64,000 bases of DNA from Niveispirillum lacus (GCF_002251795.1 NZ_NOXU01000025.1:62001-126000); one strand, 5' to 3'. Numbered from the stretch's first letter, positions 26,129-36,274 are shown. The notes: generated by a model from the sequence alone, not told the origin. Numbers and translations: made by a program.

Positions 26129-28726
26129 GTGCGCCGACCGCGTCCCCTGCTCAACAAACAACAGAGAAGGTTGGTGATCGCCTGGCCCTCGGCATTGGCG
26201 CTTGCCTTGGCCCCGGCGCGGCTGGCGGTGGGGGCGGGATCGGAAGCGGTGCAACCTGCGGCCGCCCCGGCACCGGCACCCAAGCTAACGGCGGACGAAC
26301 TGTTCAAAAAGGCTTTCGGGCAGAAGAAACAGGCCGCCAGTCACAAGGCGGACATTCCTGTCTATTTTGACGGATTTGAAATCGGGCAGGTCCCTGCCCT
26401 GGTATCGTTGAACCCGGCCGAAACAGCGGTGGACCTGCGTAAGCTGGCCGATATCCTACGCCCTATCGCCCAGGATGAACCTTTGCAAGCCCTGCTGGCA
26501 CAGGCAGGGCCTGACGGTTTGGGTATACCCTCGCGCATGATGCGGGCCGGCATCCAACTGGCTTATGATGGTTCAGACCAGTTGGTAAAAGTGACCGTGC
26601 CGGCAGCTTCGCGCAAACCGCGTGACCTCTCGGTGCTGGAACGGGGGGCGGCGGCCCGTGCCTACACCATCATTCCCCAGGCGGACCTGTCGGCACAGAT
26701 GAACATGCGGGCCGCAATTGATTACCTGTCCGTACCCACGGGCCTCGGGGACGATGGTCTGGGTCCGCTCTCAGTGGCCCTTGAACCCGCCATCAACTGG
26801 AAGGGCTGGGTGGTGGAAGGAGAGGTCAATTACCGGGAAGATGCGGTCCGCACCCTGTCCCGCGGGCCAGTGCGTCTGGTCCATGACTTCACTGACCGGG
26901 GCATGCGCGCGCAATTGGGAGATCTCTCGGTACCGGTCACGGGCGCTCAGGTCGGACGGGCCATGGCAGGGGTGTCCGTCTCCAAGAATTTTTCAATCCG
27001 ACCTTACGATCAGGTTCAACCTGGCGGTAACCGTGATTTTATCCTGGAAAATCCGTCAGTGGTGGAGGTGATTGTCAATGGCCGACCAACCCGGACCTTC
27101 CGGCTGGAACCCGGTCCCTATAATCTAAACAATTTCCCAGGTGCCTCCGGCACCAACGATGTGCAGATCCGCATCACCGACGCCTTCGGGCGGGAACAGA
27201 CCATCGACTTTCCGTTCTTCTTTGACAGCCAGTTGCTGGCCAGCGGGGTGCAGGAATATGGGTACAGTCTGGGTGTGACGTCACAGGTGGTTGATGACCG
27301 CTATGTCTATGACGAAAAGGACCCGGTTCTCTCAGCCTATCACCGGGTTGGTGTCACCGACAATTTCACGCTGACACTGGGCACACAGATCGACAAAACC
27401 GAAACCAGCGTGACGGCAGAGGCGTTGGTGGCCACATCATTGGGAACCTTTAGCCTGGAACCTGCCGCCTATCTGCGTCGGACTGACTGGGGTCCGACTG
27501 AAACACCGGCGGACAAAAAACATGGATTCGGCGGAACCCTAAGGTACCGTTCCTATTCCAATGGAGCGTCGGTGCTGGACAGCCAGGCCATCACAGCGCA
27601 AATCTCTTACTTCGATCCCAGTTATCGCTCTTTCGGCTCTACCTTTTTGTCTAACACCAAGCTGGATGCGGCCCTGCGTGTTAGCCACCCGCTGTTCGCC
27701 GACATTACTGCTTCGCTGGGCGGCCGATACCGGCAGACACGCGGCAGCACAGAGGATAACAGCTACTCGGTTGACCTGGCGCTGCGCCGTCGCCTGTTCG
27801 ACACCGGCAATATTGACCTGACCTTCAGCCATGGGCGCGATGGGTTCGGGGTAAAAGAAACCGGCCTGTACCTGACCACCCGTTTCATCTTCAGCGGCGG
27901 CCGGCAAAGTGCCGGACTGAATATCGATACAATCTCTCAGCAACAGCGCCTGGATTGGCGTTTCCAGTCACTCTACCCTGTCAATGCGCTATCGGGGGGC
28001 CTGGAACTTCTCAATGAAAAAGGAACGTCGGGTGACCGGGTGCAGGGCAACTTGTCCTACACTCATCAGCGGTTTGAAGCACAATTGCGCCAGGACACGG
28101 TAAGGCGAAGCCTGAACGATGCCAAAGGGGTGGAAAGCCGGACACAGCTCACGGCGGCAACGGCGTTGGCCTTTGCCGATGGGCATTTTGGCGTTACCCG
28201 ACCCATCACCAATAGTTTTGCGATCGTGGTGCCGCATCCACGGTTGGCGGGCAAGGATATCGGCGTCGACCCGGTCGATGACCGTTATGTGGCCCAGACG
28301 GACTGGCTGGGCGTGCCCGTGGTTCCCAACATCTCGGCCTACCTCGTTCGCCCCATTCTGCTGGACGTACCAGACGCGCCCGCCAATTATGACCTGGGTG
28401 AAGATCGGCCGGCGGTGCAGCCGGGCTACAAATCCGGTACCATCATCACCATTGGCACTGATGCTGTGGCGTCGCTGACTGGCACATTGGTTACCCAAGA
28501 TGGCAAACCTGCTGCCCTGATGTCTGGCATTCTCCGGCCTGTCGGTGTCAAGGAGGGCAAGGACCTGCCATTCTTTACCAACCGATCAGGCCTGTTCCGT
28601 ATCGACAGTGTCCGGCCTGGCGACTGGCAGTTGATTGTGACCGGCGCGGAGAAAAAGCCCTTCCCCGTCACCGTACCCAAGGAAGCGGAAGGGGTGGTCA
28701 AACTCGACCCGATGCAACTGCCCTAA
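26129..28726 (+). CDS. Outer-membrane fimbrial usher (PapC/FimD-like)
   Basis: 865 residues with a GTG start just after the chaperone stop. The order is a signal-like N-terminus, N-terminal domain (VYFDGFEIGQVPALVSLNPA), a 24-strand barrel with plug (VVEVIVNGRPTRTFRLEPGP, LNNFPGASGTNDVQIRI, ITDAFGREQTIDFPFFFDSQ) and a C-terminal periplasmic domain (TGTLVTQDGKPAAL, GLFRIDSVRPGDWQL). It forms the secretion pore for fimbria assembly. The matching subunit genes lie 1.5 kb downstream, beyond an inverted amidase gene. Confidence 0.9.
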   Translation: MRRPRPLLNKQQRRLVIAWPSALALALAPARLAVGAGSEAVQPAAAPAPAPKLTADELFKKAFGQKKQAASHKADIPVYFDGFEIGQVPALVSLNPAETAVDLRKLADILRPIAQDEPLQALLAQAGPDGLGIPSRMMRAGIQLAYDGSDQLVKVTVPAASRKPRDLSVLERGAAARAYTIIPQADLSAQMNMRAAIDYLSVPTGLGDDGLGPLSVALEPAINWKGWVVEGEVNYREDAVRTLSRGPVRLVHDFTDRGMRAQLGDLSVPVTGAQVGRAMAGVSVSKNFSIRPYDQVQPGGNRDFILENPSVVEVIVNGRPTRTFRLEPGPYNLNNFPGASGTNDVQIRITDAFGREQTIDFPFFFDSQLLASGVQEYGYSLGVTSQVVDDRYVYDEKDPVLSAYHRVGVTDNFTLTLGTQIDKTETSVTAEALVATSLGTFSLEPAAYLRRTDWGPTETPADKKHGFGGTLRYRSYSNGASVLDSQAITAQISYFDPSYRSFGSTFLSNTKLDAALRVSHPLFADITASLGGRYRQTRGSTEDNSYSVDLALRRRLFDTGNIDLTFSHGRDGFGVKETGLYLTTRFIFSGGRQSAGLNIDTISQQQRLDWRFQSLYPVNALSGGLELLNEKGTSGDRVQGNLSYTHQRFEAQLRQDTVRRSLNDAKGVESRTQLTAATALAFADGHFGVTRPITNSFAIVVPHPRLAGKDIGVDPVDDRYVAQTDWLGVPVVPNISAYLVRPILLDVPDAPANYDLGEDRPAVQPGYKSGTIITIGTDAVASLTGTLVTQDGKPAALMSGILRPVGVKEGKDLPFFTNRSGLFRIDSVRPGDWQLIVTGAEKKPFPVTVPKEAEGVVKLDPMQLP

Positions 28727-28749
28727 CCGGTTTACGGTAACGGCAATCG

Positions 28750-30108
28750 TCACGGCCCCGATGACAGGAGTTTCTCAAGGTCCGGTCGCCGGTCAGCCCA
28801 GTCGGTGGCACATTGATAAGCATGACCCAGCGTCACCAGCACCGCTTCACGCCAGGGTGTCGACAATAGCTGCAGCGACAAAGGCAAACCGGCATCGTTG
28901 GCGCCACAAGGAACTGCCAGAGCCGGAAGGTTAAGCCAGTTGGCGATGCGAACAAACCGGCTGAACGGCAACCGCCCCTCATCTGCATCGGCCAGGGCGG
29001 GCGCGGCGATTGGCACTGTCGGGGTGGCAACGACATCGAAATCCTGAGCCCATGCATAGAACCGAGCCTGCTCCTGGGCCTGTATCCTGATCAGCCTGGA
29101 AATTTCTGCATCCGGGACGTCTTCGCCCCCGCGCAGCCTGTGCAGAACACCCGCATCCATTTCTGATCCGTGATGATGAACCCGGTGCTGCCATAGCCGC
29201 CAAGCACGCGCTGCCATCAGCAGGCCCGACGGCTCCACGCAAGCGGGCGGGTCGATAATCGGCGCTACCTCCATCAGTTTGGCGCCCAGCTGTTCCAACC
29301 GGGCCAGTGCCGCCAAGTAGGCGGCCCCGACGGCGCTATCCACCCCCGCCAGGAACCGGTCGGGCAGGATTGCGACAACCAGACCCTGTGGGCTGGCCAT
29401 CAACGCGGCATCAGGATCAAACCGAGACTGTCGGGCCAGCTTTGGTCCGGGCTGTGCCGGTCCGGATGCGGGGTCCAGCATCGCCCCAAACATCCGCGCC
29501 ACCCGTTCTACAGTCCTGGCCATGGGGCCAATCGTATCCAGTTCCGGACAGAGAGGCAGGCATCCCCCCACGGGTACCCGCCCGTGTGTCGGCTTGAGGC
29601 CGGCGAGATTATTCAAGGCCGAAGGGATACGGATGGAACCGCCGGTGTCGGTGCCCAAAGCAGCGTCGGCCAATCCCGCCGCGACCGCAACGGCAGATCC
29701 GCTAGATGATCCGCCGGGAACCCGGATTGTGGATGTGTCCCACGGGTTACGCGGGGTCGCCGTGGACCTGTTAATGCCCCAGGTCCCAAAAGCCAGTTCG
29801 ACCGTGTGGGTCTTGCCCAGTGTGAGCATGCCGACCCCTGCCAGCGCAGCAACGGCGGCCGCAGTGGCCGGTGCATCGGCAATCACCGGGGTCCGGCATC
29901 CGCCAGCGGTGGGCAACCCCCGAAGGTCCAACAGGTCCTTAACCGCCAGGGTCAATCCGGCGAGCGGTCCCTGGTGAGTACCCTTTCTCAGCCGCCAGGC
30001 TTCTTCGCGCACCCATTCCTGCTCCACCAGCGCAAAGGCATGAAGCGAGCCATCGAACCGGGTGATCCGATCCAGGGCAGTCTCAGCGATATGAGAAAAA
30101 TCAGGCAT
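28750..30108 (-). CDS. Amidase-signature hydrolase
   Basis: 452 residues. The amidase signature is complete: catalytic Lys in TLAVKDLLDLRGLPTAG (about residue 57), cis-Ser region VPGGSSSGSAVAVAAG (about 132-147) and nucleophile Ser in ALGTDTGGSIRIPSALNN (about 157). No signal peptide, so cytoplasmic. AtzF, aryl-acylamidase and GatA-like enzymes share this layout; the substrate cannot be told. It runs opposite to the fimbrial genes and splits the usher from the subunit genes. Confidence 0.9.
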   Translation of the reverse strand: MPDFSHIAETALDRITRFDGSLHAFALVEQEWVREEAWRLRKGTHQGPLAGLTLAVKDLLDLRGLPTAGGCRTPVIADAPATAAAVAALAGVGMLTLGKTHTVELAFGTWGINRSTATPRNPWDTSTIRVPGGSSSGSAVAVAAGLADAALGTDTGGSIRIPSALNNLAGLKPTHGRVPVGGCLPLCPELDTIGPMARTVERVARMFGAMLDPASGPAQPGPKLARQSRFDPDAALMASPQGLVVAILPDRFLAGVDSAVGAAYLAALARLEQLGAKLMEVAPIIDPPACVEPSGLLMAARAWRLWQHRVHHHGSEMDAGVLHRLRGGEDVPDAEISRLIRIQAQEQARFYAWAQDFDVVATPTVPIAAPALADADEGRLPFSRFVRIANWLNLPALAVPCGANDAGLPLSLQLLSTPWREAVLVTLGHAYQCATDWADRRPDLEKLLSSGP

Positions 30109-30274
30109 GGGAACAGGACTGGCTTCTGTCTCGGGATGACCCCATCATACCGATAGGGGCCAACCGATGCATGCTTTTGCTGAGGTGCTCCCCGTATTGC
30201 TTGGATTGCTGCTCTGGAAGCTGGCATTCTGTTTGCATCCACCGGTGGTGGTATCGTTGACGCCTGGAACAAAC

Positions 30275-31183
30275 ATGTCGATCCTTGTTCTGCTCTGCCG
30301 CATGACCACCGCCTTGACGCTGTGCCTGCCCTTGTCGGTGGCGGCTGCCGCAAAGGACAAGGACAGGTGCGACATTGACATCAGCAAGATCGACCGTATC
30401 GAACCTGTTGCCGAATATGACCCCTATGGCGGCAATGCCACCGGTTATCACGCGGTGGAACTTGAACATGAAGGTGGGCCGGCCTGTGCTCTGTTGGTCG
30501 GAATTGATGATGGCAATAACGGCAGTCGTGTCATGGAAAGCTCCAAGGACCGACTGGTCTATGACCTCTATAAAGACAGCCGCCTGGGCCAACGTGTGGA
30601 CGATATCCGCGGCAATGAAAGCAATATGTTTGCTCTTGCCATGGACTCCAAGAACGACAATGCCTCTGTCCAGTTCTTCTCCAACATCCCCGGTGGGCAA
30701 CTGGTGGCCAAGGGCACCTATTCCGATCGGGTAACGGTCAATGTTTATCAATTGCTGGAGGGCATCCCGGTAGGTCCCATCGCGTCGCGCACGGCACAGG
30801 TCCGCACCAAGGTCCGATCGGTGGTCAGCGCCAGCGTGATCGTCGATGGTGTTGAACGGCCTCTGAATGGCACGGTGGGTACCGTGGATCTGGGCGATCT
30901 GACACGCGGGGGTATCGGCCGGTTCGATCTGGATATCAGCGGCAATGGCGACTATTCGCTGTCCTTATCGTCACAAAATGGTGGGCAATTGGTGACGTCC
31001 GGCGGTGGCAGCATTGGGTACCAGCTTTATGTGTCCGGGCGAGCCGTCTCAATGGCACGTGGCGCCACCGTCGATTTGGGCGGCGCCGGGCGCTATGAGT
31101 TGCGGGTCGAAACCGCAGCGGCGGGGCAGGTCCTGGCCGGCACCTATAACGACAACTTGATCTTGACCATCACCGCTAACTGA
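30275..31183 (+). CDS. Two-domain spore-coat-U (SCPU) fimbrial subunit, probable tip adhesin
   Basis: 302 residues from 30275 (an alternative ATG is at 30302); the choice gives a signal peptide ending SVAAAA. Two SCPU-like beta domains follow one another: the first ends PGGQLVAKGTYSDRVTVNVY, the second ends AAGQVLAGTYNDNLILTITA, both with the typical GTYxD final strand. In archaic chaperone-usher systems the two-domain subunit is usually the tip protein; that role is inferred. Confidence 0.75.
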   Translation: MSILVLLCRMTTALTLCLPLSVAAAAKDKDRCDIDISKIDRIEPVAEYDPYGGNATGYHAVELEHEGGPACALLVGIDDGNNGSRVMESSKDRLVYDLYKDSRLGQRVDDIRGNESNMFALAMDSKNDNASVQFFSNIPGGQLVAKGTYSDRVTVNVYQLLEGIPVGPIASRTAQVRTKVRSVVSASVIVDGVERPLNGTVGTVDLGDLTRGGIGRFDLDISGNGDYSLSLSSQNGGQLVTSGGGSIGYQLYVSGRAVSMARGATVDLGGAGRYELRVETAAAGQVLAGTYNDNLILTITAN

Positions 31184-31320
31184 TCACACTCTGCCCCCGG
31201 ACAAGACGGTCCTTGCCTCAACCCATCTCCCGGCATCACGGGCAGGGACCGTCAGGCACAACCCGTCACGGCGCGGTACAAACCGCCGTGGTTGCCCAGA
31301 ATGGGCGGAAAGGACCGACC

Positions 31321-31782
31321 ATGGGGCGGTTACTCGGTTCATCGGCAGGGTGTATCGCAGGCCTGCTTTTGCTGGCCTCCTCCACCGCGGCGCAAGGATC
31401 GGCCCAAGGAACCCTTACCCTGCGCGCAACTGTTACAACGACATGCGCTGTTACGCTTTCCACAGCGAATGCAACGCTGGACTTGAATGCCGGCGCCACC
31501 GCAATCCCCGTGGCAACAGTGGAAGAACGGTGCAACGCCGCCAATGGCTACACGGTTAGCCTGACCTCCAGAAATGGCGGGTCTTTGTCTTCCGGCACAG
31601 CCACCATCGCCTATACTTTGCAGTATGGTGACAGTAGCAGCAGCAACGGTACCCTCTCTGCTGCCCGTGACGTGACCGGCATGGGCCGCCAGACGGTGCT
31701 GTCAGTGTCCGTGCCACCCAGTACACAGCGACAAGCCGGTCAGTATGAAGATACAGTGACCATCGCCATCGCAGCCAAATGA
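31321..31782 (+). CDS. Spore-coat-U domain pilin subunit
   Basis: 153 residues, GGAAAGGA upstream. Signal peptide about 1-24 ([12 protein letters not shown]), then a single SCPU domain with paired Cys (TTTCAVTL and [20 protein letters not shown]) and C-terminal [14 protein letters not shown], the strand that donates to or accepts from the chaperone. It is likely the main shaft subunit. The VOC-family gene begins in an ATGA overlap with its stop. Confidence 0.82.
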   Translation: MGRLLGSSAGCIAGLLLLASSTAAQGSAQGTLTLRATVTTTCAVTLSTANATLDLNAGATAIPVATVEERCNAANGYTVSLTSRNGGSLSSGTATIAYTLQYGDSSSSNGTLSAARDVTGMGRQTVLSVSVPPSTQRQAGQYEDTVTIAIAAK

Positions 31783-32219
31783 AGGATGTACCGCCCGTGA
31801 CAGTGCGCCCCCGCTTCCATCTGGCATTCCCTGTTCATGATCTCGCTGCTGCCCGTGCCTTTTACGGCGAAATGCTGGGCTGCCCGGAAGGGCGCAGTAG
31901 CCCGGAATGGGTGGATTTCGATCTGTTCGGGCATCAGATCGTGGCCCATCTGGCACCCGGCCAATGTGGGGATGACGATACCAATCCCGTGGACGGCCAT
32001 GATGTGCCGGTGCGCCATTTCGGTCTGATCCTGGAGTGGGAAGCCTGGCACGCGCTGGCCGACCGTTTCCGCGCCGCGGATCAGCGTTTCATCATCGAAC
32101 CTTGTATCCGCTTTCAGGGACAGGTGGGGGAGCAGGCGACGATGTTTCTGTTGGACCCATCGGGTAATGCCTTGGAGTTCAAAGCTTTCCGGGATGAAGC
32201 GATGATCTTCGCACGCTGA
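31779..32219 (+). CDS. VOC (glyoxalase/dioxygenase) family protein
   Basis: 146 residues with two beta-alpha-beta-beta-beta modules: [20 protein letters not shown] and [18 protein letters not shown], ending with [15 protein letters not shown]. Metal-binding candidates are His14, His70 and Glu in ALEFK. The family includes glyoxalases and ring-cleaving dioxygenases; the reaction is unknown. Despite overlapping the pilin gene by 4 bases, no functional link to fimbriae is evident. Confidence 0.85.
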   Translation: MKDVPPVTVRPRFHLAFPVHDLAAARAFYGEMLGCPEGRSSPEWVDFDLFGHQIVAHLAPGQCGDDDTNPVDGHDVPVRHFGLILEWEAWHALADRFRAADQRFIIEPCIRFQGQVGEQATMFLLDPSGNALEFKAFRDEAMIFAR

Positions 32220-32355
32220 TCCCTGCCCCTGACCTAAGGCCTATGTCGCAGGCAAAAGCCGATTTCCTTCCTGCGCACTTGCGATAGCCGCCATAGAGGA
32301 TAATCTATGCGTTGGTGGGGAGTGGTGTGCAGGCCCCGCAAGCCAAGAGGCAAGC

Positions 32356-32931
32356 ATGATGGCGGGTGATGACGGTCGGGGCTTTGGTTCGATGATCAAG
32401 CTCGCCCGTATGGGCGACGCACCCATCGAGCATGGTTCGGCGGAGCGGGCAGAGGCGCCTGTCACTGAGGTTTTGCTTTATGCAGACATCGCCCGTGTCA
32501 TTGACCATATGCAACGCCGTTTGCACGATGTTGTACGGGTGGAACTGGGCCGCATCGGTGTCGATGATATCAGCCCGATGCAGGTGCTGATGCTGCTGAA
32601 TATTGGCCACGATGAACTCACGGTCCGCGACCTAATGGAACGCGGTTATTATCTGGGCTCGAACGCCAGTTATAATCTGAAACATCTGGTCGAACAGGGC
32701 TATGTCGACCGGGGCGCCTCCGCCCGCGACCGCCGCGCCGCGCGACTGCGCCTGTCGGAAAAGGGGGAATGGCTGTGCGCAGAGATCGGCAAGCTGGAAG
32801 GCCGGCAGTCCGCCCAACTGCTGCGCAGCCCTGCCGATGCCCAGGATCTGGAGACCACATATCGCATGCTGCGTCGCCTTGAACGTATATGGGGCGATAT
32901 TGTGCGTTATGACAGCCGTGGTCAGGACTGA
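32356..32931 (+). CDS. ldtR: MarR-family regulator, LdtR-like
   Basis: 191 residues, AAGAGGCA upstream. A winged helix spans about 60-150: ISPMQVLMLLNIGHDELTVR, recognition helix GYYLGSNASYNLKHLVEQGY and wing RDRRAARLRLSEKG. The sequence is typical of LdtR, the alphaproteobacterial MarR protein tied to L,D-transpeptidase and cell-envelope stress genes. No transpeptidase gene is adjacent; the following DUF2336 gene starts 3 bases after its stop and is probably co-transcribed. Confidence 0.8.
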   Translation: MMAGDDGRGFGSMIKLARMGDAPIEHGSAERAEAPVTEVLLYADIARVIDHMQRRLHDVVRVELGRIGVDDISPMQVLMLLNIGHDELTVRDLMERGYYLGSNASYNLKHLVEQGYVDRGASARDRRAARLRLSEKGEWLCAEIGKLEGRQSAQLLRSPADAQDLETTYRMLRRLERIWGDIVRYDSRGQD

Positions 32932-32934
32932 TCC

Positions 32935-34128
32935 ATGATGATGCCCCCGACCAGCGGGGATGCCGAAGCCCCCTTACGCCCCATCCTGCGCTCCCGGCTG
33001 AACAGCAGCGACGTTGATCGCCTGCTGCACCAGCCCGGTGCAGCGCCACGGATTGACACCATGTCCAAGCTGGTCCTGGAGATGGAAGAAGGCGACCTCA
33101 CTGACGCTGAAAAGCGTCTGGCGCTGGAAATCTTACGCGCTTTCGCTTCCGATGCGGAAGCAGAGGTACGGGCGGCTGTCGCCTGGCAGATCCATAACAG
33201 CCCGATCCTGACCGGTGATGTTGCGGAAAAACTGGCCCGCGACGTGGCGCAGGTGGCGGTGCCCATCCTGAAATACGTGGATAGTCTGCCAGAAGAGTTG
33301 CTGCTGGAAATCGTCGCGGAACGCGATCCACAGAAACAATTGGCGATTGCCGGCCGCCGGACAGTGTCGGCGGCAGTGTCAGCGGCCCTGGTGGAAACCG
33401 GCAATGTCGTCACCGTGGTGCATCTGCTGCGCAACCGGGGGGCGGCCGTGCGGGTGGCAACCCTGACCCGTGCCGCCGAGCGGTTCGGACAGTTTCGCAT
33501 CGTTGCCGACAGCATCGCCGCCCGGCCGGAAGTGACGGTTGCCATCGTCGAACGTATGATTGCCCTGGTATCGGAGGATGTGCGTCTGCAACTGATCCGG
33601 GACCACAATATCGAGCCAACTCTGGCTAAACGACTGGCGGAGGGTGGGCGTGAAGCAGCGACCCTGCGCGTGTTACAACCGCTGCTTCTGTCGCGTGACG
33701 ATGCGGAAATGGTGGCTAAGCACCTTTACCGCCAGGGACGACTGACACCGCAGGTCCTGTTCCGGGCCTTGTGCGCGGGTGATCTCGAACTTTTTGTCGC
33801 CGGCATGGCGGCGCGGGCCAACATCACTCCACAGGCGGCCGGCATCCTGGCCTGGGATGATGGTATCCTGGGGCTGCATTGCCTGATGGAAGCTGCCAAT
33901 ATTCCTGGCACCTTGACGGCACCCTTCCGCACCGCCCAGCAGGTAGCTCTGGAAACGGACTATGCCAGCGGGGAATGCACGCGGGAGCGCTACCAGCAGG
34001 TGGTGCTGGAGACCCTGTTCGACCGCTTCGCTGATACGGCGGAACGGGAGGTGGATGAGTTGCTGATGCAGATCTCCGATCAGCCCGGTATCGATATCGG
34101 CGCTGCCCTGAACCCCATGCGGGCCTGA
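32935..34128 (+). CDS. DUF2336 domain-containing protein
   Basis: 397 residues, helical and repeat-like (DAEAEVRAAVAWQIHNSP, PEVTVAIVERMIALVSEDVR), consistent with a HEAT-type alpha-solenoid called DUF2336 in alphaproteobacteria. Soluble, no signal peptide. Placed between ldtR and a DUF6065 gene with 3-base gaps, indicating an operon. Function unknown. Confidence 0.85.
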   Translation: MMMPPTSGDAEAPLRPILRSRLNSSDVDRLLHQPGAAPRIDTMSKLVLEMEEGDLTDAEKRLALEILRAFASDAEAEVRAAVAWQIHNSPILTGDVAEKLARDVAQVAVPILKYVDSLPEELLLEIVAERDPQKQLAIAGRRTVSAAVSAALVETGNVVTVVHLLRNRGAAVRVATLTRAAERFGQFRIVADSIAARPEVTVAIVERMIALVSEDVRLQLIRDHNIEPTLAKRLAEGGREAATLRVLQPLLLSRDDAEMVAKHLYRQGRLTPQVLFRALCAGDLELFVAGMAARANITPQAAGILAWDDGILGLHCLMEAANIPGTLTAPFRTAQQVALETDYASGECTRERYQQVVLETLFDRFADTAEREVDELLMQISDQPGIDIGAALNPMRA

Positions 34129-34131
34129 GCC

Positions 34132-34866
34132 ATGAAACTCACCTGCTTTGCCCTGCATGGTGAGCCACCCTTGTTGCGCCCCGCCCCGGCCACGCGCGAC
34201 TGGATGGATGCAACACCTCAGGCCTATGCCTATCGTTGCCTGCCGCTGAACATCGCCAACGCTCATGGCTGGGAGGTGCTGTGCCGATCGGGTTTCACCG
34301 CCCATTGGGATGGGGGCACCTCCAAGGATGCCATCACCATCACCCCGGACCCCGGCACTGTTGCCCCGGCCATCAGCCATTTCGGGTCCGGTGTTCTGAC
34401 TTTCCATATCGAGGCGGTGTTCCGGACCGAACCGGGATGGAGCCTTTATGCCCAGGGCCCGGTGAACTCCCCCAAAGATGGCATCGCCGCGTTAACCGGC
34501 ATTATCGAGACCGATTGGGCACCCTACAGCTTCACCATGAACTGGAAATTCACCGCCCCCGGTCGTGTGACCCGGTTTATCGCGGGGGAACCTTTCTGCA
34601 CACTTTTCCCGGTACAACGGCGCCTGCTGGAAAGCGTGGAACCAGAAATCCGCGCCATCCAGGATGAGCCGGAACTGGAACAACGATTCCAGGAATGGTC
34701 GGCAGGGCGCATGCGCTTCAACGCCGAGCTGGCCCAATCCGGATCCGCTGCCCAATCAGAAAAATGGCAGAAAAGCTACTATCTGGGCCTGAACCCCGAC
34801 GGCAGCACCGCCGACCCTGATCATCTGATCAAGCTGCGCCCGCCGGGATTTGTTGACCGGCGCTGA
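34132..34866 (+). CDS. DUF6065 family protein
   Basis: 244 residues, no signal peptide or membrane helix. Recognisable segments are MDATPQAYAYRCLPLNIANA, GWEVLCRSGFTAHWDGG, FHIEAVFRTEPGWSLYAQGP and NWKFTAPGRVTRFIAGEPFC, matching the DUF6065 family. These resemble proteins near tryptophan- or natural-product genes in other bacteria, but no activity is established. Three bases separate it from the DUF2336 gene. Confidence 0.78.
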   Translation: MKLTCFALHGEPPLLRPAPATRDWMDATPQAYAYRCLPLNIANAHGWEVLCRSGFTAHWDGGTSKDAITITPDPGTVAPAISHFGSGVLTFHIEAVFRTEPGWSLYAQGPVNSPKDGIAALTGIIETDWAPYSFTMNWKFTAPGRVTRFIAGEPFCTLFPVQRRLLESVEPEIRAIQDEPELEQRFQEWSAGRMRFNAELAQSGSAAQSEKWQKSYYLGLNPDGSTADPDHLIKLRPPGFVDRR

Positions 34867-34872
34867 TGGCGC

Positions 34873-36066
34873 TCACACACCGGCGAACAAACCCGCGATT
34901 GTTGTGACCGCCCGCTCCGCCTCCGCCCGGTCAGGCACGGCGTCTTCAATGCCATAGCCATAATAGTCGTTGGCGCCCGTCACCTGAAAAACCCAGCCAT
35001 CACGGCGTGGGACAAAGGAGGTCTGGTTGAAATAGAGACCGTAATGGACATCCCCGTCGGGGATCATGCGGGCCAACTGTCCGCGCACCGGCACCAGACT
35101 ATCATCGCCGAACAGGGCCTTGGCCCCGTAACCGGTGCAATTGACCATGGTTTTCTGGGGCAGAACCGACAGATCGGTGACATTGTAGAATTCCCTCACC
35201 TCAATCTTGCCCCCCAGCGATAGATAACTGGAGAGAAGATAGTCGGAATAGGCCGCGATATTGAACATCAGACCCGAGGTTGTCAGCACCTCCCGATCGC
35301 CGAACGGGTGGTTGCCGGCCGGGTAAGTGATGCGCGGCGCGCGCAGGTCGGGCGTCATCTCCCGCGTCAGCCCATGGGCGAAAGCCGGGCGTTCATCGGG
35401 CACCGGTGGGGCGTTGGAGAAGAGGTTATGGGTATCAATCCATTCGATGGGTGTGCCCGGCAGGCCCAGAAGGGTCTGATACCGGTCATAACTGACCCGT
35501 GCCATTCGGGCCCATTGTGCCTTCATGTCCGCGGTGGCGTGCTGCTGCAGGGCCAACCGGCTTTCCGGTGACCAAACGCCTGTGGCCAATGATGAACGTG
35601 TGGCCGGCGGCAGATCGCGAGCGTAAATCGTTACGCGGGCACCAGCGCGCTGCAATTGCAGGGCTGTGGTCAGGCCGATGGCGCCGCAACCAATGACGGC
35701 AATGTCCTTCGCCCCGGTTGCCATCGCCAGATCAGTGGCCATACTGGCCGATCCCCAGGAGAGCGACCAGCCCGCGCCACCATGGCCATAGTGATGAACG
35801 AGTGCCTTGTCACCGAACGAGACTCGCTCAATACGAGGCCCTTGCGGCCGGAACGGGCGGGTACAGACTGTGATCTGGGTGATCCGGTCCAGCGAGGCCC
35901 GCAACGGTGCCAGGGTCAGCATAGGCCTCTTAACGACCGTTGCCACCTTACCCGGACCGGCGGCGCAGCCCGACAACAACGCCATGGATAGGGCCGCACC
36001 ACCCCCGGTCAGCAGAGAACGACGGGCAAGGGAGGGACGGGTCATGGGTGGCCTGCTGGTCTTCAC
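34873..36066 (-). CDS. FAD-dependent D-amino-acid-oxidase-like lipoprotein
   Basis: 397 residues; the first ATG is used but a start at 36045 is equally possible. A lipobox MALLSGC (about residue 33) after an Arg-containing leader (LARRSLLTGGG) suggests a Tat or Sec lipoprotein. The FAD fold is seen in IAVIGCGAIGLTTALQLQRA and the DAO pattern VNCTGYGAKALFGD followed by PVRGQLARM, with a C-terminal GANDYYGYG. D-amino-acid oxidases deaminate D-amino acids; a secreted, lipid-anchored form is unusual. Confidence 0.82.
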   Translation of the reverse strand: MKTSRPPMTRPSLARRSLLTGGGAALSMALLSGCAAGPGKVATVVKRPMLTLAPLRASLDRITQITVCTRPFRPQGPRIERVSFGDKALVHHYGHGGAGWSLSWGSASMATDLAMATGAKDIAVIGCGAIGLTTALQLQRAGARVTIYARDLPPATRSSLATGVWSPESRLALQQHATADMKAQWARMARVSYDRYQTLLGLPGTPIEWIDTHNLFSNAPPVPDERPAFAHGLTREMTPDLRAPRITYPAGNHPFGDREVLTTSGLMFNIAAYSDYLLSSYLSLGGKIEVREFYNVTDLSVLPQKTMVNCTGYGAKALFGDDSLVPVRGQLARMIPDGDVHYGLYFNQTSFVPRRDGWVFQVTGANDYYGYGIEDAVPDRAEAERAVTTIAGLFAGV

Positions 36067-36274
36067 ATGGATGTTGGCTTGGAAAGTACGCCATGAATAT
36101 GCTGATCACCAAGCCGCAGGCCGGCTGTCGGGCCGGATATTTCCAAGGGCTTGTGGCTAGTTTTCCTAATGCCTGCCCTGACTACGTATTCACTCCGGGC
36201 ACCCGTTGACGATGCAAGACACCCCCCGCATGGTCGCCATCAACAAAGCATAAATCTTGTGGGGGAACGGGACC

